Of a stretch of 64,000 bases of DNA, positions 21,732 to 34,560 are shown piece by piece (the stretch's first letter is position 1; every line of letters begins with the position of its first letter). The notes beneath the pieces are model-generated. The model worked only from the letters and a program-made list of their open reading frames with translations, made no database searches and was not told where the DNA came from. Source of the DNA: Gnetum montanum. Lineage: Eukaryota; Streptophyta; Gnetopsida; Gnetales; Gnetaceae. Location of the stretch: NCBI GenBank assembly GCA_015680685.1, contig MNCI01037652.1, forward strand, positions 444,465 through 508,464. Reading direction: 5' to 3'. The position numbers and the translations under genes were made by a program.

Positions 21732-24690
21732 TGATGCCAATTGGGAAGATTTGGAAATCCCTATCAATTTTAAACAAGAGCCCATAGAGTTGAAAACTCT
21801 ACCTATTGGCATAGAATATGCATTTCTAAAAAATGGCAAGTTGGCAATAATCAATGCCAACCTTGCTCCTAAGTAGAAAAGGATGCTATTAAAGGTAGTG
21901 AACAACCAACAACCTTTGCTTGGTCGTATCCTAAACTCACAGGGATTGATCCTTGGATATGTTAGCATCACATCTATACCAATTTGGCCATGAAGCCAAA
22001 GAGGTAGCCATAGCAGTGGTTGAATCCCAAATTGAAGTAGATCGTCCAAGAGGAAATTGAACAACTCCTCAAGGTAGGGTTCATCTATCTAGTTATGGAT
22101 AGTGAGTGGATTAGTCCACTTGTAATTATATCAAAGAAAAGTAACAAGTGGTGGGTTTGTATTGATTTCAGGTTTTTAAACATGGTGATGTTCAAAGATC
22201 ATTTTTCATTGCCATTTGTGGACCACGTGTTGGACACTATTTTTGGGCATTGCTATTATAGCTTTTTGGATGATTATAGTGGCTATAACCAAATTGAAAT
22301 TGTTCTTGAGGATTAGGCCAAAACAACATTCAAAATAATTTTGGGGACTTTTTCATATTGTAAGATGCCCTTTGGTCTATGTAATGCCCTTGCAACTTTT
22401 GAACACTTGGTCCTAAGAATTTTTTAGTAGGAGATTGGTAGTGGGGTGAAAGTCTTCATGGATAACTTCTTCACCTATGGTGCTATAATTGAGCAAGCCT
22501 TGGACTACCTTGAGTAAGTGCTAAAGAGGTGCATGGAGACTAATCTTTAGCTTAATTAGCAAAAGGGTCATCTCATGGTCTAGAAGGGCATTGTGTTGGG
22601 GCACAAAATTTCTGAAGTAGGGAATGAGGTAGACCTTGAAAAGATTCAAGACATTGAAGAAATAACCCATTAACAAAAAATTTTTAAAGATGTTTGATCA
22701 TTCCTTAGACACATTAGCTACTATCAGTGATTCATAGAAAATGTCTTTAAGATTGTGAAACCATTAGTCGAACTTGCAAAGAAAGATGCTCCATTCATAT
22801 GGATCGAGGAATGCAAAAAAGAATTCCAGTAGCTTAAGGAGAAGCTTGTAGAAGCTCTAATGCTATGAGTACTTAATTGATCTTGTCCATTTTACATCAT
22901 GATAGATGCATCAAACTATGCCTTGGGAGCTGTGCGTACATAGTTGGATGATAAAAAATGTCCATATTATATCCATTGTAGAAGTCAAAGCATTGTGGGT
23001 GCATAGCTCAATTACACCAGAACGAAAAAAGTGTTGATGATAGTGGTGTATGCTTTTGAGAAATTTAGGTACTATGTGGTTGGGTACAAGGTGTTTGTAC
23101 ACATTGAACATAGTGCCATTTGCTTCTTGATGAACAAGCCGATGGTGAGCCCTTGTGTCATGTGGTGGCTAGTGATCTTGAAGGAGTTTGATCTTATAAT
23201 CGTAGATTAGAAGGGCATCGAGAATATGGTTGTTGATCACTTGTCTTGGTTATGATGGGATAACAAAGAGGATGAAAGTGATCAATTTCCTAATGAACTC
23301 TTGTTTGCTAGTGCAATAAATGAATAAGTGCTTACTAAACTAAAATGGCATGATGACATCCTTACTTATCTTCTTACTGAAGAGATGCCACAAGAGTTAG
23401 ATCACTGGAAGAAATAGTAGTTTCTTCATCAAGCCAAACACTTCATGGAAATCAAAAGAAGCCTTTACAAAGTATACATTGATGGCTTGGTTCATTGGTG
23501 TGTTCCTAACCAACTGCACATTCTCCAAGATGGTCATGAGGGTCCTTGTGGGGGTCATTATGTAGCCAGACATACAACCATCAAAATCTTGATGGTAGGG
23601 TACTATAGGTCAACCATCTTTAGAGATGTCCACCAATTCGTCAACTCTTGTGAATTCTATCAACAAGATGGTGTTATGACCACTTAAATGAAGGGACTTG
23701 AACAATAGATCCAACCACTAGATTCCTTTGACATTTGGAACATAGAATTCATGGATCCCATCATGCCTATGTCAAATGAAAAGATGTACATAATAGTCAT
23801 TTTTGACTATTGTACAAAATGGGTAGAAGCAACAACTATCACCGATTGTACATCTTCTACTATTACTCGGTTTGTATAACAAAATGTTGTAAATAGGATT
23901 GAAGTGCCACATGCACTAATTTCTAACAATGTTACTTATTTTTTAGGTGCTACTTTTCTCAAGCTCATATAAAGCTTAGGGGAAAATATAAATTAATAGC
24001 ACCTTACCACCCCCAAGACAATGGTCAAGTTGAGGTTACTAATGAGGAGATCATGAAAATCTTGACAAGAACAATTAGCAAATATAGGAGATATTGGAGC
24101 AAAAAACTCAATGATGCCCTCTAGGCATACTATTTAACATGGAAACCCCCTATAGACTACTCTTCCTATGAGTTGGTGTACGTAAAATTACCAACTCTTC
24201 CAATTCAAGTTCAACTCTATACACTTTCAACAGTCTGTGACCTAGACCTAGACCTAAGCCTAGCACAAAAAGAGAGATTGATCAATCTTAATGTGCTAGA
24301 TGAGAATCGATGGATAGCCTTGTTGTTGAATGAAGTGCACAAGGAATTTAGTAAATAATGTCATGACTTTAGAATAAGGAAAGTTAAATTTCAACTTGGA
24401 GATAAGGTCCTTTACTGGAACCCTACACATGTCCTTCAAAAGACTAAATTTCAAATGTTGTGGAAAGGACTTTATATTATCTATGAAACCTTTCCTTCTA
24501 GGGCCCTATTGATCTACAAACTTAAGAGCCTAAACAAAAAGCAATTAGTTAACATGCAGTAACTAAAGCCTTTCCATGAGCTCAAGCAAGCCAGTGTCAT
24601 CACCACCTCCTCAAATGGACAATCATGCTCAATCTTTCAGATCTCCTCCTTTCAACTTGGTCGTGGGGAAGATGGGCATCTATGCTAACC
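21732..24690 (+). pseudogene. Reverse transcriptase, RNase H and integrase of element A
   Basis: It continues the polyprotein interrupted by B: ANWEDLEIPINFKQEP just after the junction, then RT (SEWISPLVIISKKSNKWW, FVDHVLDTIFGHCYY, FLDDYSGYNQIEIVLED near 22275). The catalytic motif reads VFMDNFF near 22455, so the second Asp is lost. RNase H remains (IMIDASNYALGA near 22900, HIEHSAICFLMNKP). Integrase has HEGPCGGHYV near 23540, a degraded core and YHPQDNGQVEVTNEEI near 24010. Early RT has a frameshift near 21900. Stops are frequent, and several coincide with stops in B (for example KDV*SF near 22690 and LE*VLK near 22515), all at codons expected to be CGN or CAR. Confidence 0.92.
24656..24673 (+). 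promoter_or_regulatory. PPT-like tract after integrase in element A
   Basis: The G-rich stretch AACTTGGTCGTGGGGAAGA lies at the position of the post-integrase purine tracts of B, C, D and E. It is more diverged than in B or C. Confidence 0.4.
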
Positions 24691-26229
24691 AATTAAAGTG
24701 GCTCCTTAATTTTTTGAACCTTTTTATTTTACACTTTCTTTGTTTTTTATAATTTTTTGTTTTACACTTTGTTATTTTTCCAATTTTTTACCACATTATT
24801 AGTATGTTTTGACTTTCTTGAATATTTTACAATTTCTTTTATATTCTACTTTATTTTGGTGTAAATATTTCTTATTATTTTCTAATAAAGTGTTTTATTG
24901 CTAATAGGACATAGTGAAGCTATAGCTATTTGCTAATGGTGCTTTGTACCTAATGTTTTTGATTACTAATGTTTGGTTTCTATTTTTGAATTTTGATGAT
25001 TGATGACTAAGACAAAGTTTCTTTTTCATAGAATAGGCAGTGAGTCCATGTCATCCACCCATCCATTAACTCTATGATTTTTCTTAGTTTGGAAGTATGA
25101 GGTTCCTTTTTCATTCATAAAACCTTAACAAACTTGTGAGCTTGGTAGCTTCCAAAATTGGAAAAGATAAAAAGGTTTGANCTGTGAGCTTGGTAGCTTC
25201 CAAAATTGGAAAAGATAAAAAGGTTTGAAAGGGATGTGACTTTAAGGAGATTCATTACTCTTCGTACCTTTCTACTTACTTGAGTGTTTTTCATGGATTT
25301 CTCACTACTTTGTGTTAACCAATAACAAGAAGTTGAATAAGTCTTTGCATGGTCTGGTTCCCATCCAAAAACCCATAAAAACATAAAATCTAAAAAAAAA
25401 AGATGGAAATTCAAAGCACACACCTTAGACAAAATAAATGAGCTATAACAATTGGTTATGGGACTAGAAAGACATGTTATTCATGCCTGAAGGTCCCCTC
25501 TAACTAAGGCCCTTTCTCACTTCCTACTTCTCTTTTCTTCTCAAATTAGAAATGGTGTTTGATTTGTGGGAGCATTATTGTGTCTTGAAAGGGTGGACTG
25601 ACCTTAGGGTGGTGTTGCAAAGTCATTAAAAGTGGTTGGTTTTGGTTTGGACTAAGAATGGATTTTATCAGTTATCTAACCACATAATCTGCAAGGGACT
25701 TCATGTGACCATAATTTGGAACTCCATTTCACTTTCTCTCTCATCCATAAGTGCTTTCCATTTTTCAACTCACTACTAATTTCCATGTCTTGTTTCAATA
25801 TCTTATTTTGATGTATAGAAATGCTTAGGTAGATTCTTTCAAATTTGGTCCTTAACTTTTCATAACCATTAATCAATTGTGGGATCCATAGACTCCTTGG
25901 GTTGAGGTTATGCAAGGGCAAAAAGGGCATGAGCCTGCCATGGGTAGGACCCACTTGTATAGCTCTTATTTGGGCTAGTTAAGTCCCTTATCCTTAGGCA
26001 TTTGTGCAATCAAATCATCTATGTTTCCCATCAGTTACATCCAACTATGTGGTCCTTTAAGGCATTTCTTCATCATTATTCCAATTGAAAACCTTCATTT
26101 TTATGAACTATTAATCCCTCCTCATGTATTTCATTGTGTTCTTGGCTTTGTGGGCTTCTAAAGAACTCCAATTTCACATAAAAACTCCTTGTATTTCTTG
26201 AATTTTTGAAAAGTCAACAATGGTTAATA
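24691..26229 (+). other. Post-integrase spacer of element A
   Basis: T-rich at first, with TTTTACACTTT repeats, then patchily alignable to the spacers of B, C and D. No gene seen. An assembly duplication around a single N lies at 25135-25228. Confidence 0.6.
25135..25228. other. Assembly join: 46-bp duplicate flanking a single N
   Basis: TGTGAGCTTGGTAGCTTCC and the following bases occur at 25135-25180 and again at 25183-25228, with N at 25181. An exact repeat on both sides of a lone N is typical of overlapping contig ends that were not merged. The duplicate should not be read as biological. Confidence 0.85.
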
Positions 26230-26308
26230 AATGCATCGATGTGGCCTCATATATGCTAGATTTTGCATCGATGCAGCCTTGTCAACACATGGTAAAAATA
26301 CTATAAAT
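26230..26308 (+). promoter_or_regulatory. Internal promoter-like module of element A
   Basis: ATGCATCGATGTGGCCTC and GCATCGATGCAGCCTTGTCAAC resemble the U3 motifs of the LTRs. CTATAAATT follows at 26301-26309. The downstream leader (AAGAGGGGAGCTTTT near 26350) aligns with the leader of B (TTGAGGGGAGTTTTT near 17380). Confidence 0.55.
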
Positions 26309-26456
26309 TGGATAAAACACTTAGTAATTTTTGCCATTTTGCTTCAAACAAGAGGGGAGCTTTTCCTATTTTTCAAAGCCCCAAACCTTCTAGAGCCCAT
26401 ATCTTTCACATTGCTTATTTGATTTCAGTCATTAATTAGTCCTCTAGATATTGGAG

Positions 26457-26748
26457 GTATGCTCTACATTGTGGGGGCCACAAACCTTAGGTTTTTAATA
26501 GATTTTTTTTTGGGAATTTTTCTAACTCCCCCACAGGTTTAATAATTAAAATAATATTAAGTCATCAACCTATGAAAGTTAAACCCTTTCAACAAACTCC
26601 AGTAACCTAAAATTAATTAAAGTAATATTAAAAGATCAATTTTTCATGACCATGCCTTAGCCAAGTGTAACTATCTCAAAAGAGATCAGGTACTTAATGT
26701 TATGAGTTACACACTATATGCTAATCCTTGATTATGTTGTGGTCATAG
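26457..26748 (+). other. Putative leader intron of the third ORF in element A
   Basis: GGAG|GTATGC at 26457 and GGTCATAG ending at 26748, directly before ATG. The interval is 292 nt and includes CATTGTGGGGGCC near 26470. Confidence 0.45.
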
Positions 26749-29733
26749 ATGGCACCAAGATTGAAGCATGAACTTGAGGCAGGACCATCTTGACCTAGGG
26801 ATAAGTGACCTAGAACTTGAAGGGGCTAACAAGAACAACCCTAGGAGCACGAAGTCAAAACTCATGCCATGGGACCTCTTTGTGAGGACCTTGAAGTGAA
26901 ATTTGTTCATTAGATTCCAAGAGAAGAAGAAATAGAGTACTCTCATCAAGATGAGGGCTTGAGTCCTGTGCCTAGACTTGAAGTTACCTTGGCCCATGCC
27001 TACATTTATCAAATCAAGCTTAGGGATGTTTAACATTTGGTTCTCCAAGAACTAAACTTTGGGATGTTTCTAGATTTGCTCTAGAGGAGGTCAAAGCTTA
27101 ATTGCAGGCCTTTCCCATATGGACAAACATCACTTTTAGTGGGGAGTGGTACATAGAAGAAACCTACCTCTTCTAGAACAACTGGTAGCTAGGTGCCACA
27201 GTTAGAACCAAGGACATTCGTATGTCCTACTTAGTGGAAGCAATTGCATAGGCTCTCGGCTTACTTGATATTAGAACTAGCTTGGAAAAGTTATCAACTT
27301 AGTTAGACCCTAAGGCAAAGAAGAAGGGGACCCAGTGATGTTATGGAGTGGACCATAGGGAGTATGATGCACTCACTATGGCGAAACGTGTGTATTTTAA
27401 GATAGTGGCCCATCCCCTCAATTAGACGGTGAGGTCTAGTAAGGTGACTACCTTTTCCACCTATGCATGTGTTGCTTTGAGTGGAAAATTACCCATGAAT
27501 CTTCCACAGCTAATCTATCTAGAGATAGAGAAGCGGTTTAAAGAGAATGAATGTGGAAGGAAGGGCCTACCCTTTCACTACCTCATCAGAAAACTATGCA
27601 AAAGGATAGGAATAGTTTGCTAAGCTAATAATGCAATTAGGCATGCTACTTCTGCCTCTTGGAAAGAAATGATGAAAGACAAGACCCACTACCACAACTA
27701 AGGAAGAGGAGTAGTAATCACCACCTTCACTATCTACTCATGAAATAACATGGAGTCCTGTGTTGTCCTTGAACGGATGTGCGAGATCCAAGAGTAGCTC
27801 TTGCATGAGCATAAGTAGTGAGTAGGAACAAGTGATGGTGACCCATCTATGTATTTCCTAGTGATATGTCACCTCAATTAAGTGGCTTGAACCATTAGTT
27901 AGATGGAGGGAGATGGACCAATTTTCTTAGCTTAAAGAATGCAACTACCTATGAGATTGAATCCTAAAGCTTGAGAGGTAATGGTATCTCTCTTATAATA
28001 GTAGCAATTCCTAGAAATATTTGGGAATGCCACTACTTTCTTAGTACATTTGGAGGAGGACGAAGGGGTAACTATCTTGGTGATGTAGCACCATGGGTAG
28101 GAGACAATAGTAGAGGTGGTTGGTAATAAAATTGCTAAGGCATTGAATGCACCTATGACATTTGTACCAAATGTTTCTACACTTAGATATGTGTAGACAT
28201 CCACAGGAATAGTTGGTAGTAGATTGAGCACAACCTAAAATAAAAAGTTGCTAGACCTACTAGTGGAAACTAGATAATCAATTCTGAATGTATTTGACCT
28301 TCTAGGTATAATCACTACAACTAAGTTAGAGTTGTTGGAAGCAAGGGGCAAATGCATTATCATGGAGTGGCAACTTGAAATAGCCTAAGGTCAAAACTAA
28401 CACTTGGCTATGAAGGTTGCTAAACTAAGAGCTTGTCTTGTTGATCCTGCATTTCTCAACCTTGCAGTGACACATAATGAAGCTTTCAAACAGCTTCAAG
28501 ACAAGCTCAAAAAGATTGAGGACATGAAGAAGATAATGATCTTTGATTATTCCTTAGTTGATGCCACCATGCATAATATCCAAAAGGCCTTGGACTAGAT
28601 TCACTAGGAGAATGCAATGTTGATTGTAGAAAATCATCACCTATAGATGTTGATGTGTAGAAGTAGAAAATGCAAGATTTTAATCATCAAAAGTAGGAGT
28701 AGCTAGTTAGACTAAATAATGAACTAAGGAGATTGGTAGCCAAACATAGAAATCTCTCCATGGAGAAATTCTAGGCTCTTTGCCAAAAATTTGCAATAGA
28801 GGTAGCCACTTGGAAAAATGAGGCTCTCATGTTTGAGAAAGTCAAAAATCACTATAGAGATCAAGTTGGTCTACAAAAAGAAATTAATGAGAAACATATT
28901 CAAATGATGAAGGTGAAAGTTAATATGGCAGTCCAGTAGCTCAAGAAAGGAGGTGATGTTTGAAAGCCTCTTTGATGGGTTCAATGACTACAACAAGGTG
29001 AAGATCTACATGAAGGAGCTGCAGATTGAGGAGATGATGCATTACATGGAGCTTGCCAATCTCTATTATGAAAATCTGAAGATGTTGACTACCAAATGAT
29101 CATAGTTTGAATTGGATAAATAGGTGGCTAGTTCGTACTTGTTGTACAAAGTAGAGTTCAAGCATCACAAAGACACCACGTAGAATCTTGAGGTGGTAAT
29201 TGTAGAACTCAATGTTCTTAAGCAATGCTTCATCAATCAATAGTCTATAGCTAAGAACCTAGCTAGGAGAATGAGTGACTACCAAGAGCTATAGAATGTA
29301 GTAAAGGTATTGAATGATGAATACAAATTTTTTGTTGCTTGGTTTGTCAATGTGAAGGAACTCTTCCTGCCATTGCCCTATCCTTGGGATGTTCCTACAC
29401 TGGTCCACATTCATGATGTGGTGTAGACCATGAACAATCCTAGGAGTTAGGAGGAGAAGATGAAGGCATTGTTAGATACCTTTTATCTTCCACTAGATGT
29501 TGTAGCTATTGCAAGTCAATCACAATTGCCTCAACCACCATGGGCACCTGAAGCAGGAGAACATCCTTCAAAGCCTCAAGAACCTCCACTGCCTAGGACC
29601 ATTTGAACTTCTTCCTCATCTTCACACCAGTAGAGGAATTGTGTTTGTCATTTTTATCCAAGTGTTCAATTTTGTTGTCCTGCACACCAAAATTTTGTAA
29701 TGATTGTAAATCCATACACTCAGGCACTTAGTG
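26749..29733 (+). pseudogene. Third ORF of element A, decayed
   Basis: ATG 26749 (MAPRLKHELEAGPS) aligns with the start of the third ORF in B. LEVTLAHAY and LVLQELNFGMFLD near 27000-27070 match the N-terminal domain, and YLEIEKRFKENECGRK near 27520 the second block. AKLRACLVDPAFLNLAVTHN near 28420, FVNVKELFLPLPYPW near 29350 and EEKMKALLDTFYLP near 29455 match the coiled-coil and C-terminal parts. The frame has both stops and frameshifts. The end is set near PYTQAL, which matches the B terminus. Function unknown. Confidence 0.82.
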
Positions 29734-29836
29734 TTTGTTTGTGTATGTCAATAGTTAGTCAATAATCCCATAGCTTTCCAAAATTTTGTAAGAAACCTGT
29801 TTTTTCTTTTGTTCACTCAAGGATGAGTTTTCATTT

Positions 29837-29849
29837 AGTTGTGGGGGTA
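29837..29849 (+). promoter_or_regulatory. Polypurine tract of element A
   Basis: AGTTGTGGGGGTA abuts the start of the 3' LTR and matches the PPT of element B exactly. Confidence 0.9.
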
Positions 29850-30755
29850 TGATGAGTCGCACCATGGGTTACGTCAATGAGGCCTCATCAACATGGTCCT
29901 ATCGATGTAGCTGCATTGATGTATGATTTGATGTGTTGATGTGACCTTGTTGATGCAATGCCTATTCTTGCATAGAAATACGTGCTCACCTATCATGTTT
30001 ATGACATCTTTTGTCATAGTTGTAGCAAAGCTCTAATAGATTTTCCACTTGAAAGTTAGAATATTTTTCTAAGTGCCTGTAGTAGGAGTCAAAGAGTGTA
30101 TGAATCTTTATTCAAGCACTTTTTTACCTTAGCACAGTAGTGTGTACACCAATAAAGATGAGCTTTTTGATAAACCTTGTAACAGTTTGAAATAGATTAA
30201 TTATTTCCTTTATGCATTTAGTATTTTATGCAATTTTCTTTAATGATTTAAGTAATTAAATAATTAATTAACAAATAAATTAAGCTAAATTAAGCCATAT
30301 TAAATAGTGATAAATTAAGCACATAAGTACGATCACTTCGAGCATATGCTTGGCGCTTGGTAATCCTAGTAACGCTGAACATTTGGTAACCCAATAGTGT
30401 TAAACTTGTTCAAGATGTGTATGGCAAGTAGGAATGGATGCTTATGCTAGGGTTAGTTAGATATTAGCTAGTTAGATTAAATTAGCAATTACATATATTT
30501 AATTCTCTATTCTTTATTCTTAGGCAACTTAGAACATAAAACATAAAAATGATAAAAATCATATGCCTTAATTACACTTAACCATACCTTTGCGGTTCAC
30601 AAGTGTAATCAGGAAGATAATGATTACAATGGTTAGTTTCACTTCCTAGAGACTAGTGTACTTACAAGGCTATAAGTCCACAAAATTCAACTGGATCACA
30701 CGTGAATGCTTAGTAATTCGTATGGTTCAACATAGGGTATACTCGCCGCTCATCA
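29850..30755 (+). repeat. 3' LTR of element A (906 bp)
   Basis: It begins TGATGAGTCGCACC and ends CGCCGCTCATCA, followed by target duplication CTACT. Its TATA is degraded to CATAGAAATA near 29971. It is 12 bp longer than the 5' LTR. Confidence 0.93.
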
Positions 30756-31429
30756 CTACTCTCTCTACTTTGCTTATGGCTACTCAACTTCATACGAGTT
30801 CTTTATTAAACATTCTGCACAAAAACAATCTATTTCATATTTCATCTTAATTTTTAGCTAAATATTAATAAATAAATATATATACACATTCTAAAGCTAT
30901 TTCCTATTTCACTTGTATTTATATTTTCTTGAAAAAAGTGCCAAAAAGGACAAAACACGCTCATTGCAATGTTCCTATGGGTCTATTTGATGCATTCCTA
31001 TAAGTATATCACTTTTCACCATAACTAAATAAAATAGATTAATATGCTTAAATGGTTTTGTACATCGTCACTTATAGTTTAAACTTCATGGTTGTATTTA
31101 ATATACATGATTATGGTGGCTAGTTGAGGTCTTGAGGGTTGGAAATGACTCTATGTACCATAGTTAGTTCAAGTTGACTATGCTTTATATGGGTTATTGA
31201 AATAATTTTTTCACACCATACTAAGATAATAACATTAGCCAAGGTTCACACTAACTACTAAATCTTGTAAAACTCACATTCTCAATAACAACAATGTTAT
31301 ATAAATAATAATTTTTAAAAGTTTTAATCAAATAATGAATTTAGAACATGTTTGAAAAATTATAAAAGAAAAGGTTTTGAATAGGTAGGAAAATAAAACT
31401 AAATCTTATTGTAAGATATTAGACTTAAG

Positions 31430-32830
31430 TTGCATGTTTAAGGATGAAAAAGTTGAATATTTGAATTTAGGCATTTTCAGAAATATGGATCCTACTACTA
31501 TTAGTCCCAATAGGGAAGGTGTAGAATAGTTTGTTCAAGATTAACTACAACAATCATCTATTACAACTCATAATGCAATTCATGGAGGTCATGGTAGTGG
31601 GCATGGGTGTGGTTGAGGCCAAGGCCGAGGATGACCATGGATTGTAGAAACTAGAAATCTAGAATCAATGAGCGTAGAGGAGAAAAGACGATTTCAAAAA
31701 TGAGAATCAAAATGACGCAGGAGCACAATAGCAAATTTATTTATGCATAATTTAAAATTTCAAAATAAATAAAATTTTGCATTTTACATAATCTTATCGT
31801 GTTATTTACATACATACATTGCAAATATTTTTTTAGGTTGCGTCAACTTTAAATCTTCTCTCATCACTTGGAAATTCATCCTTTAGAATGATCCACATTA
31901 TTGATAATAATAATGTAAATAATCAACAAGAAATGCAAGTTATTACTCTCTACCCATACTCAAGTTAGTATATATTTTTATTGAATATTTAATTTACATT
32001 TCCTAGCATTTTTAACTCTTGTAAGATATTGGAAATGCATTTTCACTTATTATTCAGGCTACATTTTTGTTAGAAATCACAGATGTAGAAGAAAAATTGT
32101 AATAAGATCCACAAGAGATGCGGTATAGCGAGAGTCAACATCGAACAAGGCCACGTCAACATGAGGATGAATCATATCAATGAATTCACGAAGCTACAGA
32201 TGTTGCCATTTTACCAACAATGAGGATGCCTTTTTTAGAAGCTATTTAGTCTTTTCCAAACTTGCAAAAGATACTTATAGAAATTTCTCATGTAATATAG
32301 AATTTTAATAATGCAATCAAAAGTTTTGCAAACACATGTTCTTGCAATGTATGCAACGAAATGTTTCTTGACATATTATTAGATTTAACGAGGCATAGAG
32401 GACTGACATGCAATAGGTGTTTTAATGAAAAGAAACAAAATATTTTCGATCGTGTTGGTTGTGAGATCAAATGATTTTCCATGAAAAATAATATGGATCT
32501 AGGAATTCAGCCTCTTGTCCTAGCCTATTTAATTGAGGTTGAAGAAATGTTGATTGCAAAAATCAATTTCCTATTGCAAGTTACACATGCAGTTGGTGGA
32601 AAATTTAGGTATAAGGATCGCATAGTATCTTTTCTTAGGATGTCACATAGATTTCTAAGAGACATCCTCTTAGAATTAAACATATCCCTTTCTTGATATG
32701 AAGAAGAGCAGATGAAATAGGCACCAAGTATAATTTCATTGTTAACAAGAGATGGATCCATGAAGCCTTACTTTTTAAGAAGCATGCATTAGATGATGTT
32801 GTTGATACTGGTGATGTTAATGTTGGCGAC
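31430..32830 (+). pseudogene. Helitron Rep/helicase N-terminal remnant (DUF6570-like)
   Basis: The clearest part is 32320-32645: a Cys-rich segment (CSCNVCNEMF, then LTCNRCFNEKK), followed by NNMDLGIQPLVLAYLIEVEE and LQVTHAVGGKFRYKDRIVSF. This order is typical of the region upstream of the Rep domain in plant Helitron proteins. Upstream, 31640-31700 reads SVEEKRRFQK with basic residues and stops. Possible introns end with TTTTTTTAG near 31834 and TTATTCAG near 32056. Rep and helicase domains, the 5' TC end and the 3' hairpin-CTRR end were not found. It is a short old fragment lying between element A and the LTR at 33.9 kb. Confidence 0.7.
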
Positions 32831-33869
32831 TGTTTGGGACGCGACCGCCAATGAGTGTCCTCGAACAGGATTTAGGTGCCTGCTGGTCTCTGGCAACACC
32901 AAGGCCCAGATACCTCCAAATAAACTCAGTAGTTAATGTGAGTATGTGTGTATGCTGTTGCGGCGTGCGGTTGTGAGAAATGTAACGATTGCGTTGTATG
33001 TAAACTACAAATGACTTACTTTAAAGAGATTCAGCCAACTTTGCCAAGTACTGTGAGTTGTTGAAAATTTTCTATTTTGTTCAACTGCCTAGTCTACGCG
33101 GTCCTTATAATACCTACTTGTAACAAATAAAATTTTGCAAAAACATTTGAGCACAACTCCGCAATCTACTCCTAATTTTCCCCAGAGAAAGAGATAGTTC
33201 CACAAGAAAACTAGAAATAGAGCAAGATTCGATGGAAATAAGCAGAAAAGAAAAGAAAGCAGATTTGTGTAGACCTCAAATATTTAAACAAGGTAAAATG
33301 ACACGAGTAAACACTTCGCAATAAAGCTATCCCAAATTCAATATCTACGAATTGTTCAAACTTCCAAGGCTCAAACAAGCAATATCTTCAAGACAATCCT
33401 ACTATGCTACCAAAAATTGCTGCGTAAACTACCACGTACGAGACTCCATTTTGACTAGATAATAGATGTCAACGATTGCATTCAAACAGAACCTTTAAAA
33501 GACTTGACAATTTCTGATTGAAATACCACGGGAATTCACTTTAAAGATAAAAAGAAGCTATTCTGGTCCCATCAAAATACCAAAGATTTTCTGAACCCTC
33601 TCGACTACTGAATTGTTCAACGGCGTGACTACAAACAGAGGCTCTCTTACAACAATCCCAATAGCAGTTCCCACACGTTGCACAATAACGAAATTTACTA
33701 CTAAAATGCTCTTAAGGCTTTTAAACACAAGCGCTTCTATGGCAAAATTTTAATAGAAATTTCTATCGGGCAACAAGAACAATAAGAGCAATCTAAAAAT
33801 CCCAAAATTACTTGCCAAGGATGATACTATCTAAACCACTAGCTAAAAAATTTAAACAAAACAAAAAAT

Positions 33870-34560
33870 AAAATACATAACTCACAGGACCATGACAAAG
33901 AGGCTGAAATCTTTACTCTAGCAAGCCATCTTACAAGCAATCTTCTTTACAAATCTTCCAAGATCCCAAGTGTGATGTGTGGGATCCAATGTGATGATGT
34001 ATATCCTTCCTTCCTCCTTGACCCCTGAAGCCTTTTTATAGGGTTCAAAGGTAGGTAGGGAAGTTACATATTCAAAAATATCTCACCTAACTTCTCTCCC
34101 AAGTAACTTGGCCAACCAATTAGAAGATTACTTGGCCAACAAGTTGGGAGGTTACTTGCCCAACAAGTTAGGTAAGTTACAACAATTTTGGGTGGTTGCA
34201 ACCACCAAAGAGAAAAAGAGGTTGACAAGTGGCCTTGGTAGTTACAATATCATAGAAAATTAAAATACAATCTCTAAAATACATAGGAATACAAGCTATA
34301 GTTGCAACTTACTCCATACATATATATCCTTTTAATTTTGCTTCTTCAAAATGAGATGTCAAGTCTTCTAAGTGATGTATAAGACCTCCCAAAAGTCCTA
34401 AAAAATGAGATTCTCCTCCCCCTAGGGAAGTTACAATTTCAAAATATCCCAAAAATATCTCAAAAATATCTCTCCTATCTTCTCTCTCAAGTAATTTGAC
34501 TAACCAATCAGAAGATTACTTGTCCAACAAGCTAGGAGAAAGTTATGTGGTTTAGGGAGT
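33870..34560 (-). repeat. LTR fragment of another family, minus orientation
   Basis: Read on the minus strand it contains a TATA (CCTATAAAAAGGC, about 34030-34042), then a leader ending GATTTGTAAAGAAGATTGC. The upstream part repeats ACTTGGCCAAC-type units (near 34110, 34130, 34150 and 34490-34530). The same arrangement occurs in + orientation at 63730-64000. The full LTR probably extends from about 32.8 to 34.7 kb, but I could not fix either end. Confidence 0.6.

Larger units (their letters stand above)
4229..30755 (+). mobile_element. Element A: full-length Athila-like Ty3/gypsy LTR retrotransposon, split by element B
   Basis: The LTRs at 4229-5122 and 29850-30755 both begin TGATGAGTC and end CTCATCA. 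The flanking 5-bp duplication CTACT is at 4224-4228 and 30756-30760. A PBS similar to the tRNA-Asp complement follows the 5' LTR, and a G-rich PPT precedes the 3' LTR. Between them lie gag-protease (5283-8459), then the insertion of element B, then RT-RNase H-integrase (from 21732), a spacer, an internal TATA and leader, and the third ORF (26749 to about 29730). Without B and its target duplication it is about 13.26 kb. Its frames have many stops and some frameshifts, so it is dead. It is more decayed than B, consistent with B having landed in it. Confidence 0.93.

Noticed and set aside
32820-32845. TTGGCGACTGTTTGGGAC as a possible + strand PBS
   Set aside because: It resembles some gypsy primer sites, but no LTR end in CA precedes it and no gag follows. 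The adjacent LTR sequence is in minus orientation.
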